Below are positions 48,927 through 57,333 of a stretch of 64,000 nucleotides of DNA, piece after piece (position 1 is the stretch's first letter; every line of letters starts with the position of its first letter). The DNA is from DASVHS01 sp038244815 (GTDB taxonomy: Bacteria > Acidobacteriota > Thermoanaerobaculia > Gp7-AA8), in contig JBBRTB010000012.1 of NCBI GenBank assembly GCA_038244815.1, positions 67,729 to 131,728 on the forward strand, in the 5' to 3' direction. The notes under the pieces are model-generated. The model worked only from the letters and a program-made list of their open reading frames with translations, was not told the DNA's origin and did not search any database. The translations under genes were made by a program, and so were the position numbers.

Positions 48927-49687
48927 GCGAAGGAGAGCCTGTTCGTGGCCGTGAAAACGTGAAGGCGGTTTCCACCGCGCAGCTTTCCCTCGTACAGGGC
49001 GCGGTCCGCGTGATCGAACAGGTCATCGCCGCGGATGGGTCCCCGGGCGCAGGCCAGTCCGATGGTGACGCCGAGAACGATGCTCGTCCCGCGAAACTGC
49101 AGCGGCGCCGAGCGCAGGGCATCGAGGAAATTGCCGGCCACGCGGCCTGCGGCGTCCTCCCCCGCCCCCTCCATCAGCACGACGAACTCGTCTCCTCCCC
49201 ATCGCGCCGCCAGGTCGTCGCGACGGCAGGATGCGAACAACACGTGGGCAATCGCCTGGAGCGCTGCGTTCCCGGCGGCATGACCGTGGCGGTCGTTGAT
49301 CTCCTTCAGATGATCGACATCGATGAGGAGAATCGACACGAAGCCGTGATGTCTGGCGGCGCGATCGAGGGCGCGTTCGTAGCGCTCACGGAATGCCCGG
49401 GCGTTGAGCAGACCGGTGAGATCGTCGTGCTCGGCGAGCGAGTAATTCCGCTTACCCTCCCGTTCCAGACGTTCGGCGCGGCGTCCGGCGAAGAAGCCGG
49501 CCGTGGCAAACACAAGAGCGGTGCCGATCAGTTCATAGAGGTAGAAGAACGCGTGCTCGCGCACATCGAGTGCCGGATCCGCGCCCACCGTGGGAATCAG
49601 GAACAGCCGGAGCGCGAACGCTCCCAGAGGTGCCGACGCACCGATCACGGCGCCGAGGAGCGTGTAGTGCCACCGCCGGACACTCAT
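48923..49687 (-). CDS. GGDEF diguanylate cyclase, membrane-bound
   Basis: 254 residues. Two N-terminal helices (~10-30 LLGAVIGASAPLGAFALRL and ~45-66 AFFYLYELIGTALVFATAG), then the GGDEF domain from ~85: HDDLTGLLNARAFRERYER, VSILLIDVDHLKEINDRHGH, the active motif RWGGDEFVVLM (~165) and DHADRALYEGKLRGGN. It makes cyclic di-GMP from two GTP at the membrane. No RxxD inhibitory site is evident before the motif. No sensing domain besides the helices. Confidence 0.92.
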   Translation of the reverse strand: MSVRRWHYTLLGAVIGASAPLGAFALRLFLIPTVGADPALDVREHAFFYLYELIGTALVFATAGFFAGRRAERLEREGKRNYSLAEHDDLTGLLNARAFRERYERALDRAARHHGFVSILLIDVDHLKEINDRHGHAAGNAALQAIAHVLFASCRRDDLAARWGGDEFVVLMEGAGEDAAGRVAGNFLDALRSAPLQFRGTSIVLGVTIGLACARGPIRGDDLFDHADRALYEGKLRGGNRLHVFTATNRLSFA

Positions 49688-49802
49688 GTCTCATTCTCGA
49701 CAGATCGCGCCGCGGGCAACGTGACCGCGGTCATCACACAGGTGTGACGGACGAGCCCCTGCCGTCCAGATCTGGCTGAGCGCTAAGGCATGAGGAAGCG
49801 GC

Positions 49803-49902
49803 GAACTCGTGTCGAGTCAGATGCTACGATATCCACGGCCTCGATCCATTCGGCTTTTCTCCGCCATATCGTGACGTTGGCAGGCGTTGGGTGGTGAGGC
49901 TC
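49803..49902 (+). repeat. Leader repeat, copy A (upstream of the first RibD/DHFR-like gene)
   Basis: About 100 bp, roughly 75% alike to 56829-56931. Begins with a hairpin ACTCG-TGT-CGAGT (49805-49817) and ends GTGGTGAGGCTC. GCGCTAAG lies 23 bp before it (49780) and GTTAGCC 9 bp after (49911), so the whole 49780-49917 segment has the size and heptamer-like ends of a long attC site, though both ends deviate from consensus. Confidence 0.55.
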
Positions 49903-49955
49903 CATAACAAGTTAGCCCGAATTACCAAACCCCACCTAACTTCAGGAGCGTTTCC

Positions 49956-50624
49956 ATGAGAAGGCTCATCGTATCTACATTTGCGTCGCTTGACGGCATC
50001 ATGCAAGCACCCGGCGGACCGGAAGAAGACCCGACTGGCGGTTTTACGCTTGGCGGTTGGATGTTTGACTACGGGGACGAAAGCATGGACATCTCAGCAT
50101 CAGGTTTCGACGGCAAGGATCGCGAGCTGGTGCTCGGGCGCAGAACCTATGAGATATTCGAAGCGTATTGGCCTTATCAGCCGGTTGACCATCCGATTGC
50201 GAAGACGCTCAATGCAACGAAAAAGTATGTTGCTTCGCGCACATTGACGATGCTCTCCTGGAACAACTCGACCCTGCTCCACGGAGATGTAGTCTCGGCA
50301 ATCATCGCTCTCAAGGCCCAACCAGGCCCCGACCTGCAGATGATTGGCAGCGGCAACTTGATTCAAACGCTCCAGGCGGCCTCACTAATCGACGAGTACA
50401 ACGTGTGGACTTTCCCAGTGGTGCTCGGGCAAGGCAAGCGCCTCTTCAGCGAGACCGCCAAGCCATCGGCGCTGCGGCTCGTTCACTGTCACGTTTCGAC
50501 GACTGGCGTTGTGATGAGTACCTACGTACCAAGTGGCGATATCCGGCCCGGTTCGTTTTCGAGTGCTGAGCCGAGTGAGAAGGAATTGGCTCGACGCAAA
50601 AAGATGGCGAATGAAACGTGGTGA
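49956..50624 (+). CDS. RibD C-terminal/dihydrofolate reductase-like protein, copy 1
   Basis: 222 residues. RibD-C/DHFR-like fold: STFASLDGIMQAPGGPEEDP, ELVLGRRTYEIFEAYWP, KKYVASRTLT, DLQMIGSGNLIQTLQAASLI and VLGQGKRLF. Family members reduce pteridine- or pyrimidine-type rings with NADPH; the substrate is unknown and this is not the folate-pathway FolA. TTCAGGAG precedes the ATG. A second copy at 57334 is about 88% identical in protein and shares the 5' leader and the first ~45 bp after the stop. The copies are 7378 bp apart in direct orientation. Confidence 0.85.
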   Translation: MRRLIVSTFASLDGIMQAPGGPEEDPTGGFTLGGWMFDYGDESMDISASGFDGKDRELVLGRRTYEIFEAYWPYQPVDHPIAKTLNATKKYVASRTLTMLSWNNSTLLHGDVVSAIIALKAQPGPDLQMIGSGNLIQTLQAASLIDEYNVWTFPVVLGQGKRLFSETAKPSALRLVHCHVSTTGVVMSTYVPSGDIRPGSFSSAEPSEKELARRKKMANETW

Positions 50625-50641
50625 CGTGAAGAGGACAGTTC

Positions 50642-50700
50642 GCGCTAAGAAATCATTCAAGCCGACGCCACTTCGTGGCGCCGAGCAGTTCGCCGTTGCG
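50642..50700 (+). other. attC-like sequence after copy 1
   Basis: GCGCTAAGAAATCATTCAAG, 18 bp after the stop, followed by the hairpin CGCCAC-TTC-GTGGCG (50666-50680). The start resembles the left arm of integron attC sites (CTAAC, TTCATTCAAGC, then a GC hairpin with a TTCG-like loop). A proper right arm with GTTRRRY is not seen; the nearest is CGTTGCGATGTAG. A degenerate or truncated site. Confidence 0.4.
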
Positions 50701-50764
50701 ATGTAGGGCTGAGACGGACGCGGGCGGTCCGGAACCCTCCGCCTGACCCTTCGTTGCAGCCGCT

Positions 50765-51604
50765 TCAGTTCTTCAGCGTCGCGCCTTCGACGATCACCTT
50801 GTACTCGTAGCCGGCCCCGAAATCCTGGTCGATGTGGACGGTGCCGCTGACGGTGACGACGTCGCCCACCCTGGCCGTATCCATCGTCGTCACGGTGAGG
50901 TCGTCATTCCCCTTCTCGCGGGAGCCGGAGCCGTCGCGCACGTGCAGCCAGTTGCGGCCCATGATGCCGCTCAGGAACTTGACGACTTTGCCGCGTACGA
51001 CCACCGGCTTGTCGTTCAGTTCCTTTCTGGCCGCCCAGATCTCCGCGACGGTTCTGCCGCCGGGAGCTTTCTCGACGTTGACGTCGGCCACGGGCGCGCT
51101 CATGTGCTGCGCCGGCGATCCCATCGCGCTGCTCGTCGGCACTGATGCCGGAGCGGCCGGCCCGGCGTTGCCGCCGGCGAGGACGCCGAACACGATCTTG
51201 TCGAAGGTACGGTGCAGCGTTTTGGACTCGAAGTGTTCAGCCACCATCTGCGTGTCGATGGCGATCGTCGTGCCCTTCTTCACGCTGGCTTGATTCACGG
51301 CCGCCCACTGCTCGCCGGCGCTGCTGGCGAGACGCACGTACGTGTAGCCGCCGGCGTTCATCGTCTCCAGCACGCGGCCCGTGATTCGGCCCGCGGACTG
51401 CGACGGTGAAGGCGAGACCGATGCCGCCAGCTCCGGCGTGATCGGCGGATGTCCGGGAGGCAGCACCGGCGCCGTGGCCGGTTGGGCGACGCTCGCGGGC
51501 GCCTGGGGCGGCGCGACGTTCTCAGCGGCGCTGGCCGTTTTCTCCCTGCCGCTGCAGGCGATCATCATCACAAGAGCCGGGAACAGCAGAATCATCTTCT
51601 TCAC
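50765..51604 (-). CDS. Lipoprotein with two OB-fold-like domains
   Basis: 279 residues from GTG 51604 behind AGGAAGG. Lipoprotein signal (MILLFPALVMMIAC, lipidated Cys). After a Pro/Ala-rich linker, a first domain (~75-120: GRITGRVLETMNAGGYTYVR, AVNQASVKKGTTIAI) and a second (~200-278: VVVRGKVVKFLSGIMGRNWL, VTVSGTVHIDQDFGAGYEYK) both look like OB-fold modules of the NrfJ-related/DNA-binding type found in exported cytochrome-biogenesis and stress proteins. Probably periplasmic. No enzyme motif. Divergent from the aldo/keto reductase gene. Confidence 0.75.
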   Translation of the reverse strand: MKKMILLFPALVMMIACSGREKTASAAENVAPPQAPASVAQPATAPVLPPGHPPITPELAASVSPSPSQSAGRITGRVLETMNAGGYTYVRLASSAGEQWAAVNQASVKKGTTIAIDTQMVAEHFESKTLHRTFDKIVFGVLAGGNAGPAAPASVPTSSAMGSPAQHMSAPVADVNVEKAPGGRTVAEIWAARKELNDKPVVVRGKVVKFLSGIMGRNWLHVRDGSGSREKGNDDLTVTTMDTARVGDVVTVSGTVHIDQDFGAGYEYKVIVEGATLKN

Positions 51605-51739
51605 GGATTCACCTTCCTCAACTGCAATCCTGTACTCTCCGCCTCGTTCCGTTTCGCGGAGCCGGTCACCCTGCCGCGTGCTGTCCGTCACACGCCCGCA
51701 TGGTGACGCCCGAGGCCTGAGTCCTGCACAATAACGCCG

Positions 51740-52558
51740 ATGAGGTTGCCGGTGTTCATCTACGGAACCGCCTGGAAGGAACTGGAGACCGAGCGGCTCA
51801 CGCGCCTGGCCATCGAGCGTGGATTCCGCGCCATCGACACGGCCAATCAGCGCCGGCACTATTTCGAGGCCGGCGCCGGGGCGGCCATCGCCGGCGCGAT
51901 CCGCGACGGCCTGGCTCGCCGCGACGAGCTGTTTCTGCAGACGAAGTTCACGTATCGCGACGGCCAGGACCAGCGGCTTCCGTACGACCCTCGTGCGTCG
52001 ATCGCCGCGCAGGTACAGCAATCGTTCGCCAGCTCGCTCGAACACCTGCAGGTCGAGGCGATCGACTCCTACGTCCTTCACGGTCCATCCCGGCGCCACG
52101 GCCTCGGCGACGTGGACCGGGAGGCCTGGGAAGCGATGGAGAGTCTCCACTCCTCCGGCAAGGCTCGCGCCCTCGGCATCAGCAACGTGGCCATCGATCA
52201 GCTCGAAGAGCTGTGCACGCTCGCATCCGTCCGTCCCCGCTTCGTGCAGAACCGCTGCTTCGCGCGCACGGGCTGGGACCGTGACGTGCGCGCCTTCTGC
52301 CGCGATCACGACATCGCCTATCAGGGTTTCTCGCTGCTCACGGCGAACGGCCGCGAGTTGCAGACCGAGGAGTTCCGGCGGATCGTGGAACGGGCGCGGC
52401 GGACGCCCGCTCAGGTCGTCTTCCGGTTCGCCATCCAGGCCGGCATGGTGCCGCTGACCGGGACGACGAACCCGAGTCACATGAGCGAGGATCTCGACAT
52501 CGAAGACTTCGCGCTGAGTGACGAGGAGATGACGGCGATCGAGACCATGGCCATGTGA
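51740..52558 (+). CDS. Aldo/keto reductase family oxidoreductase
   Basis: 272 residues, one TIM barrel. FRAIDTANQRRHYFEAGAG gives the catalytic Asp and Tyr region, LFLQTKFTYRDGQ the catalytic Lys, and SYVLHGPSRRHGL the His. KARALGISNVAIDQLEELC and AQVVFRFAIQAGMVPLTGTT are the C-terminal NADPH-site signatures. Reduces carbonyls with NADPH; substrate unknown. The stretch DANQRRHYFE is of the eukaryote-like YdjG/AKR branch. It precedes the ccsA-hem operon by 73 bp. Confidence 0.9.
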   Translation: MRLPVFIYGTAWKELETERLTRLAIERGFRAIDTANQRRHYFEAGAGAAIAGAIRDGLARRDELFLQTKFTYRDGQDQRLPYDPRASIAAQVQQSFASSLEHLQVEAIDSYVLHGPSRRHGLGDVDREAWEAMESLHSSGKARALGISNVAIDQLEELCTLASVRPRFVQNRCFARTGWDRDVRAFCRDHDIAYQGFSLLTANGRELQTEEFRRIVERARRTPAQVVFRFAIQAGMVPLTGTTNPSHMSEDLDIEDFALSDEEMTAIETMAM

Positions 52559-52631
52559 CGAACGACACGCGGCGCGGTGACCCGCACCGTTCTTCAAATA
52601 TCGGGCGCTCGCTACTCTCAGGTTGCCGACG

Positions 52632-53417
52632 ATGAGCGTAGCGCCCACGAACCTCCTCGACCTCGCCCTGGCGTTCTACGCCGCGGGCACCGCCATCGCG
52701 CTGGCCTCTCTGCTCTTCGCGCACAGGCGGACGCACACCGTGGCGTTCGCCGCGATGCTCATCGGGTTCCTCGCCCACACCGCGTTCATCGGCACGATCT
52801 GTGTGCGCAGCAATCACCCGCCGCTGACGAACCTGCCGGAGACGGCGGCGTTTCTGTCGTGGACGATTCTCCTCGTGGCGCTGATCCTCTACGTCCGCTA
52901 TCACGTCTATGCCGCGGCGCTCTTCCTCTATCCGCTGGTACTGGCGCTGCTTCTGGTGACATCGATCGTCGGCGAGCCGTTCGCGCATCTCGCTCCGGCG
53001 CTGCGCTCGTCGCTCTTCACGATGCACGTGCTGATGACGACGCTCGGCGTGGCCGGGTTGTTCGTCGGACTGTCGTTCTCGCTGCTGGCGGTGACGCAGG
53101 ACCGTTCGCTCAAGTCGAAGAGCCGCGGACGTCTCTGGGACTGGATACCCAGCCTGAGCATCTGCAACAACCTGAGCCACCGGGCCCTGTCGATCGGATT
53201 CGCCGTCTACACCATCGGGCTGCTGGCCGGAATCGCCTGGTCGTATCGGATGACCGTGGCGCTCGTGGAGCTGCACACCAAACAGGTCGGCGCGGTCGTG
53301 GCCTGGTCGCTGTTCGCCATCCTGCTGCGCGTGCACACGCCGCGCGCGACGCTCGTCCTCTCCGCCGGCGCATTCGTGGCGGTGATGGTTTCGATTCTGG
53401 GGATCGCACATGTCTGA
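52632..53417 (+). CDS. ccsA: Cytochrome c assembly protein CcsA/HemX-like
   Basis: 261 residues with eight membrane helices (near 5-27, 38-58, 72-92, 93-113, 128-155, 190-212, 222-240, 242-260). It carries the assembly-protein histidines, in SNHPPLTNLPETAAFLSW (a variant of the WWD-type loop), LFTMHVLMTTLGVAGL and SHRALSIGFAVYTIGL. CcsA presents haem for attachment to CxxCH; HemX forms support glutamyl-tRNA reductase. Its end overlaps the hemA start by 8 bp, tying it to haem synthesis. The cytochromes c in this window are likely clients. Confidence 0.85.
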   Translation: MSVAPTNLLDLALAFYAAGTAIALASLLFAHRRTHTVAFAAMLIGFLAHTAFIGTICVRSNHPPLTNLPETAAFLSWTILLVALILYVRYHVYAAALFLYPLVLALLLVTSIVGEPFAHLAPALRSSLFTMHVLMTTLGVAGLFVGLSFSLLAVTQDRSLKSKSRGRLWDWIPSLSICNNLSHRALSIGFAVYTIGLLAGIAWSYRMTVALVELHTKQVGAVVAWSLFAILLRVHTPRATLVLSAGAFVAVMVSILGIAHV

Positions 53418-54675
53418 GCTGCTCCTGGTGGGACTGAATCACCGCACCGCGCCGCTGGAGATTCGCGAGCGCGTCCACGCCGGGCCGCAGGAGATCGAAG
53501 AGGCCATCCGCTCGATCCGGGCATTGCCGGGCGTCGACGGCGCCACGATCCTGTCGACCTGCAACCGCGTCGAGGCCATCGCCTCGTCCGGCGGCGACGA
53601 CGCCATCACCTCCATCGTCACCTGGATGTGCGACCGGGCCTGCTCGACGCGCGAAGCGCTGCAGCATCATCTCTACATCCTCCGCGGCTCCGACGTCGTC
53701 GATCACCTCTTCCGCGTGGCCTCGGGGCTCGACTCCATGGTGCTCGGAGAGCCGCAGATCGCCGGCCAGGTGCGTTGCGCGTTCGCGGGTGCGCGCAAGC
53801 TGGCCAGCTTCGATCCGCTGCTCCAGCAGTTGTTCGAACAGACGCTGCGCGTGGCGAAGAAAGTGCGCACGCGGACCGGCATCGGACTGCACGCGGTCTC
53901 CATCCCCTACGCCGCCGTCGAGCTGGCCAGGAAGATCTTCGGCGACCTCAAAGGTCTGCGCGTGCTGCTGGCCGGCGCGGGCGACATGGGCGAGCTCACC
54001 GCCGAGCATCTGCACAAGCAGCAGGTCCGGCAGGTCATCGTGGCCAACCGCTCGTACGAGCGCGCGGTCGAGCTGGCGGCGCGCTACCACGGCACGGCCG
54101 TGCAGTACGAGAGCATCGAAGCACAACTGGCCGAGTGCGACATCGTCATCGCCTCCACCGCCGCGCCGCACTACGTGATCGGCCCCGAGGAGGTCCGGCG
54201 GGCCTTGAGCGCGCGCAGGAACCGCAATCTCTTCCTCATCGATCTCTCCGTTCCCCGCAACATCGACCCGGCCATCGCCGCGATCGACCGGGCCTACCTC
54301 TACAACGTCGACGACCTCCGGCACGTCGCCGATGACAACGCAAAGTTGCGCCGCGAAGAAGCGCGGCAGGCCGAGTCGATCATCGCCGAGGAAGTGCTGG
54401 CGTTCGGCCGCCGCCAGATGGCCCACGACGCGGTGCCCACGATCGTCGAGCTGCAGAGACGCATCGAAGAGATCCGCTCCACGGAGCTGGAGAAGTTCAT
54501 GCGCCGGGCCGGCGCCATCAGCGCGGAGCAGCGCGCGGCGGTGGAGATGCTCACCACGCAGATGACCAACAAGATCCTTCACTATCCGATCCTTCATCTC
54601 AAGGAAGCGTCACTGGAGCCGCGCGAACGCGAGTCCGCGCGCCACACCGTCAGAAAGATCTTCGGACTGCGATGA
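53410..54675 (+). CDS. hemA: Glutamyl-tRNA reductase
   Basis: 421 residues. Start GLNHRTAPLEIRERV and catalytic ILSTCNRVEAIA (Cys51) are diagnostic; VASGLDSMVLGEPQIAGQVR, LVLLAGAGDMGELTAEHL-like NADPH site (VLLAGAGDMGELTAEHL), IASTAAPHYVIGPEEV and the C-terminal dimerisation helix (LRREEARQAESIIAEEVLAF) follow. It reduces glutamyl-tRNA to glutamate-1-semialdehyde, the first step of the C5 haem route. Intact, with overlaps of 8 bp upstream and 4 bp downstream (hemC). Confidence 0.96.
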   Translation: MSELLLVGLNHRTAPLEIRERVHAGPQEIEEAIRSIRALPGVDGATILSTCNRVEAIASSGGDDAITSIVTWMCDRACSTREALQHHLYILRGSDVVDHLFRVASGLDSMVLGEPQIAGQVRCAFAGARKLASFDPLLQQLFEQTLRVAKKVRTRTGIGLHAVSIPYAAVELARKIFGDLKGLRVLLAGAGDMGELTAEHLHKQQVRQVIVANRSYERAVELAARYHGTAVQYESIEAQLAECDIVIASTAAPHYVIGPEEVRRALSARRNRNLFLIDLSVPRNIDPAIAAIDRAYLYNVDDLRHVADDNAKLRREEARQAESIIAEEVLAFGRRQMAHDAVPTIVELQRRIEEIRSTELEKFMRRAGAISAEQRAAVEMLTTQMTNKILHYPILHLKEASLEPRERESARHTVRKIFGLR

Positions 54676-55586
54676 CCTACATCCGCATCGGCACGCGAGG
54701 AAGTCAGCTCGCTCTCTGGCAGGCGAACGAAGCGGCGCGCAAGCTCCAGGCGGCCGGCTGCATCGCCACGATCGTCAGGATCAGCACGACCGGCGACAAG
54801 CGCCGCGACGTCCCGCTCTCCTCGATCGGAGGGAAGGGACTCTTCGTCAAGGAGCTGGAGGAGGCTCTCGACCGCGGCCAGATCGACATGGCCGTGCACA
54901 GCCTGAAGGACGTGCCGTCGATCGTCCCCGACCGCTTCGTGCTGGCCGGGTTTCTGGAGCGCGCCGATCCGCGCGACGTCTGGATCGGCCGCGACGCGAT
55001 TGCGATCAATGCGCTGCCCGACCGCGCCGTCATCGGCACGAGCTCTCCGCGCCGCCGCGCCCAGCTCGCTCGTCTCTATCCGCATCTGCGCTTCGACGCC
55101 ATCCGCGGCAACATCGACACGCGCCTCGGCAAAGTGCGCAACGGCTCCTGCGACGGCATCGTCCTCGCCGCCGCCGGCCTCCATCGTCTCGGACGCCAGA
55201 GCGCCATCACCAGCTATTTCTCCACCGACGAGCTGCTGCCGTCCGCGGGGCAGGGCATCGTGGCCATCGAAACGCGCGCCGGCGCCAGGAAGATCCGGGA
55301 GGCCGTCTCGAAGATCAACGATCGCGCATCGGAAGTGGCGGCGCGATGCGAGCGCGGCGTCCTCGAGCAGTTCGGCGAGCAGATCGACTGCGATTCCGCG
55401 ATCGCGGTGCACGCGGCGATCGGCGACGGCGCGATCACGCTGCGCGCGGTGGCGGCGGCGTTCGACGGCAGTGAAATCATCCGCGTGTCGCGAAATGGCA
55501 CGGATAAGGAGACGCTCATGAGAGAAGTGTTCGACGAGCTCGTCGCAAAGGGCGCGATGGACCTCGTGCTGGCGGCCCGCGTATGA
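54672..55586 (+). CDS. hemC: Porphobilinogen deaminase (hydroxymethylbilane synthase)
   Basis: 304 residues. IRIGTRGSQLALWQANEAAR, ISTTGDKRRDVPLSSIGGKG, FVKELEEALDRGQIDMAVHS-LKDVPS and GTSSPRRRAQLARLYP are the substrate-binding blocks, with GNIDTRLGKVRNG. The dipyrromethane cofactor cysteine is in GEQIDCDSAIAV (~241), where most enzymes have GGC followed by QVP, so the loop is divergent. Polymerises four porphobilinogens to hydroxymethylbilane. Overlaps hemA and cobA by four bases. Confidence 0.95.
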   Translation: MTYIRIGTRGSQLALWQANEAARKLQAAGCIATIVRISTTGDKRRDVPLSSIGGKGLFVKELEEALDRGQIDMAVHSLKDVPSIVPDRFVLAGFLERADPRDVWIGRDAIAINALPDRAVIGTSSPRRRAQLARLYPHLRFDAIRGNIDTRLGKVRNGSCDGIVLAAAGLHRLGRQSAITSYFSTDELLPSAGQGIVAIETRAGARKIREAVSKINDRASEVAARCERGVLEQFGEQIDCDSAIAVHAAIGDGAITLRAVAAAFDGSEIIRVSRNGTDKETLMREVFDELVAKGAMDLVLAARV

Positions 55587-56368
55587 GCGGCCGCGTCTTC
55601 CTCGTCGGCGCCGGTCCCGGAGATCCCGGTCTGCTGACGCTGCGTGCGGCCGGACTGATCGCCATCGCCGACTTCATCGCCATCGACGCGCTCGTCTCCC
55701 CGGAGATCGTTGCGCTCATCCCCGTCACGACCGAGGTCGTCTACGTCGGAAAGCGATCGAGTCATCACACGCTGCCGCAGCCGGAAATCAACAAGCTGCT
55801 GGTGGCCGAGGCGAAGAAGGGGAAGCAAGTGGTGCGGCTCAAGGGCGGCGATCCGTTCGTGTTCGGGCGCGGCGGCGAGGAGGCGCTGGAACTCGTGGCG
55901 GCGGGAATCGCGGTCGAAGTCGTCCCGGGCATCTCGTCGGCGATCGCCGGCCCGGCTTACGCGGGGATCCCGATCACGCATCGCGATCACTCCAACTCGC
56001 TCACGATCGTGACGGGACACGAGTCCGACAGCTCGACCGGCATCAACTGGCCGGCGCTCGCTCAACTGGACGGCACGATCGTCTTCCTGATGGGGCTCGC
56101 CAACCTGCGGTTCATCGTCGAGCAACTCACGGCCAACGGCATGCCCTCCGCCCGCGCCGTGGCTGTGATCTCGAACGCTACGCGGCCGGAGCAGCGCACG
56201 GTCAGCGGCACGCTGGCCACGATCGAGAGCGGGGTGACCGAGGCGGGGCTCACCGCGCCGGCGCTGATCGTGGTGGGCGATGTGGTGAGGCTGCGCGACA
56301 CGCTGGACTGGTTCGAACGAGACGAGCGTCTCAAGGCCACCGCGCCGGCGTCACAGTCGTTTGTGTGA
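55583..56368 (+). CDS. cobA: Uroporphyrinogen-III C-methyltransferase
   Basis: 261 residues, methyltransferase domain only. SAM-binding VFLVGAGPGDPGLLTLRA, KRSSHHTLPQPEINKLL, VRLKGGDPFVFGRGGEEA, VVPGISSAIAGPAYAGIPIT, TGHE and the C-terminal VVGDVVRLRDTL match CobA/SUMT. It makes precorrin-2, leading to sirohaem or cobalamin. HemD, often fused or adjacent, is missing here, so uroporphyrinogen-III synthase must be encoded elsewhere. Last gene of the coupled ccsA-hemA-hemC-cobA run. Confidence 0.94.
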   Translation: MSGRVFLVGAGPGDPGLLTLRAAGLIAIADFIAIDALVSPEIVALIPVTTEVVYVGKRSSHHTLPQPEINKLLVAEAKKGKQVVRLKGGDPFVFGRGGEEALELVAAGIAVEVVPGISSAIAGPAYAGIPITHRDHSNSLTIVTGHESDSSTGINWPALAQLDGTIVFLMGLANLRFIVEQLTANGMPSARAVAVISNATRPEQRTVSGTLATIESGVTEAGLTAPALIVVGDVVRLRDTLDWFERDERLKATAPASQSFV

Positions 56369-56399
56369 TGAAGTTCTACATTCAGAGCGGAGGCTGAAC

Positions 56400-56591
56400 A
56401 TGCGCAAAGCTCTGTTTTGGGCCGGCTGGACGATCCTCTTCCTCCTTCCCGTCGCGTACGGCATCCAGATCGTCAGCACCGACGATCTCCCGGACGTCCA
56501 CATGTGGCAGTGGGCGATCCTGGCGGCCACCGTGCTGCTGATCTGGTTGTCGCGGAATCGGGATGACGCCCTGAAGCACCACGTCGCGTAA
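56400..56591 (+). CDS. Small two-helix membrane protein
   Basis: 63 residues from ATG 56400 with GGAGG upstream. Two membrane segments: ALFWAGWTILFLLPVAYGI (~4-22) and WQWAILAATVLLIWLS (~36-52), with a short periplasmic or cytosolic loop between and a charged tail. No family recognised. Follows cobA by 31 bp, so perhaps the last gene of that operon. Confidence 0.6.
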   Translation: MRKALFWAGWTILFLLPVAYGIQIVSTDDLPDVHMWQWAILAATVLLIWLSRNRDDALKHHVA

Positions 56592-56677
56592 GAGAGGTCG
56601 CACGGGCGCGCCCCCGGCCCCACCGTCCGTAGAGTCATTTGAACACGCGGACTCAACCGAGGGAGCCTCGGCCGGCG

Positions 56678-56779
56678 ATGGCGGAGCCGAAACTGCTCGA
56701 GCGCGTGCGCGCGATTCTGCGAACGCGCCACTACAGCATCCGCACGGAGGACTGGCACGTCCAGTGGGCGCGGCGGTTC
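56678..56779 (+). pseudogene. N-terminal relic of an integron integrase (IntI-like tyrosine recombinase)
   Basis: From an ATG behind GAGGGAG the frame reads MAEPKLLERVRAILRTRHYS then IRTEDWHVQWARRF. This matches the first ~35 residues of integron integrases (LLxxVRxxxRxRHYSxRTExxYVxWxRRF). After ARRF (56779) the family sequence stops and unrelated low-complexity frame follows into the leader repeat. The catalytic domain is gone. Same strand as the cassette-like genes downstream, unlike classical mobile integrons where intI points away. Confidence 0.7.
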
Positions 56780-56828
56780 GCCGCGATGACCCGACGGATA
56801 ACAGCCGCCGCCTCTTACGGGGAACCCC

Positions 56829-56931
56829 CAACCCGTGTCGGGTCAGCGTGCTACGAATCCCCGGACCTTCGACGCCATTTGCTTTCTCTCCGTCCTGTCG
56901 TGACGTTTGCAACCACGGGTGGGTGAGGCTC
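56829..56931 (+). repeat. Leader repeat, copy B
   Basis: Related to 49803-49902. The opening hairpin is ACCCG-TGT-CGGGT (56831-56843): compared with copy A the third base pair changed from T:A to C:G on both sides, so pairing is kept. Ends GGGTGAGGCTC. It directly follows the integrase relic. The next ~200 bp (56932-57138) hold no gene I can support. Confidence 0.6.
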
Positions 56932-57138
56932 AATTGGGCTGTCGGAATCAGCGTGGTTCGCACGGAGCCTTGAACTGCAGCTTGACTCGTCGCTGCACCG
57001 GACGTGAACCCGCAACTCGCTGCGTCGCAAGCGTTACAATTGTTGGCGGGCGGGCTCACGCCGGGGAGCTTGAATCCGTTGAGCGGATCAGAAGGTGGTT
57101 TCGTAGCAGCTCATGATGGCGATACCCCATCATCAGAC

Positions 57139-57288
57139 GTGTTGAGCACTCGCGGTCCCATTTTGCTCGTCCTGGCCCTGGCCGTGACTGGTTGTGTGGT
57201 TCCGAGCCAGCAGGTCAAGTCGCAATCTGGAAGCGAGTCGCCTCAAGTCCGACATACGGTCCGCGCCGCTGAACCGCAGAGCTGCTAG
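57139..57288 (+). CDS. Putative small lipoprotein
   Basis: 49 residues from GTG 57139 (no strong ribosome binding site). STRGPILLVLALAVTGC is a lipoprotein signal with lipobox AVTGC, then a polar tail (VVPSQQVKSQSGSESPQVRH) ending QSC. The frame is open further upstream, but that part has no signal. It lies in the cassette-like segment between the leader repeat and the second RibD/DHFR-like gene, ending 45 bp before that start codon. Confidence 0.45.
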   Translation: MLSTRGPILLVLALAVTGCVVPSQQVKSQSGSESPQVRHTVRAAEPQSC

Positions 57289-57333
57289 CGCTTGCTCCAA
57301 CTACCACACCGGACTAACTTCAGGAGTGTTTCC

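Noticed and set aside
54672..55586. Divergent cofactor loop in HemC as a sign of a broken gene
   Set aside because: The cofactor cysteine and all substrate-binding blocks are present and the frame is intact.
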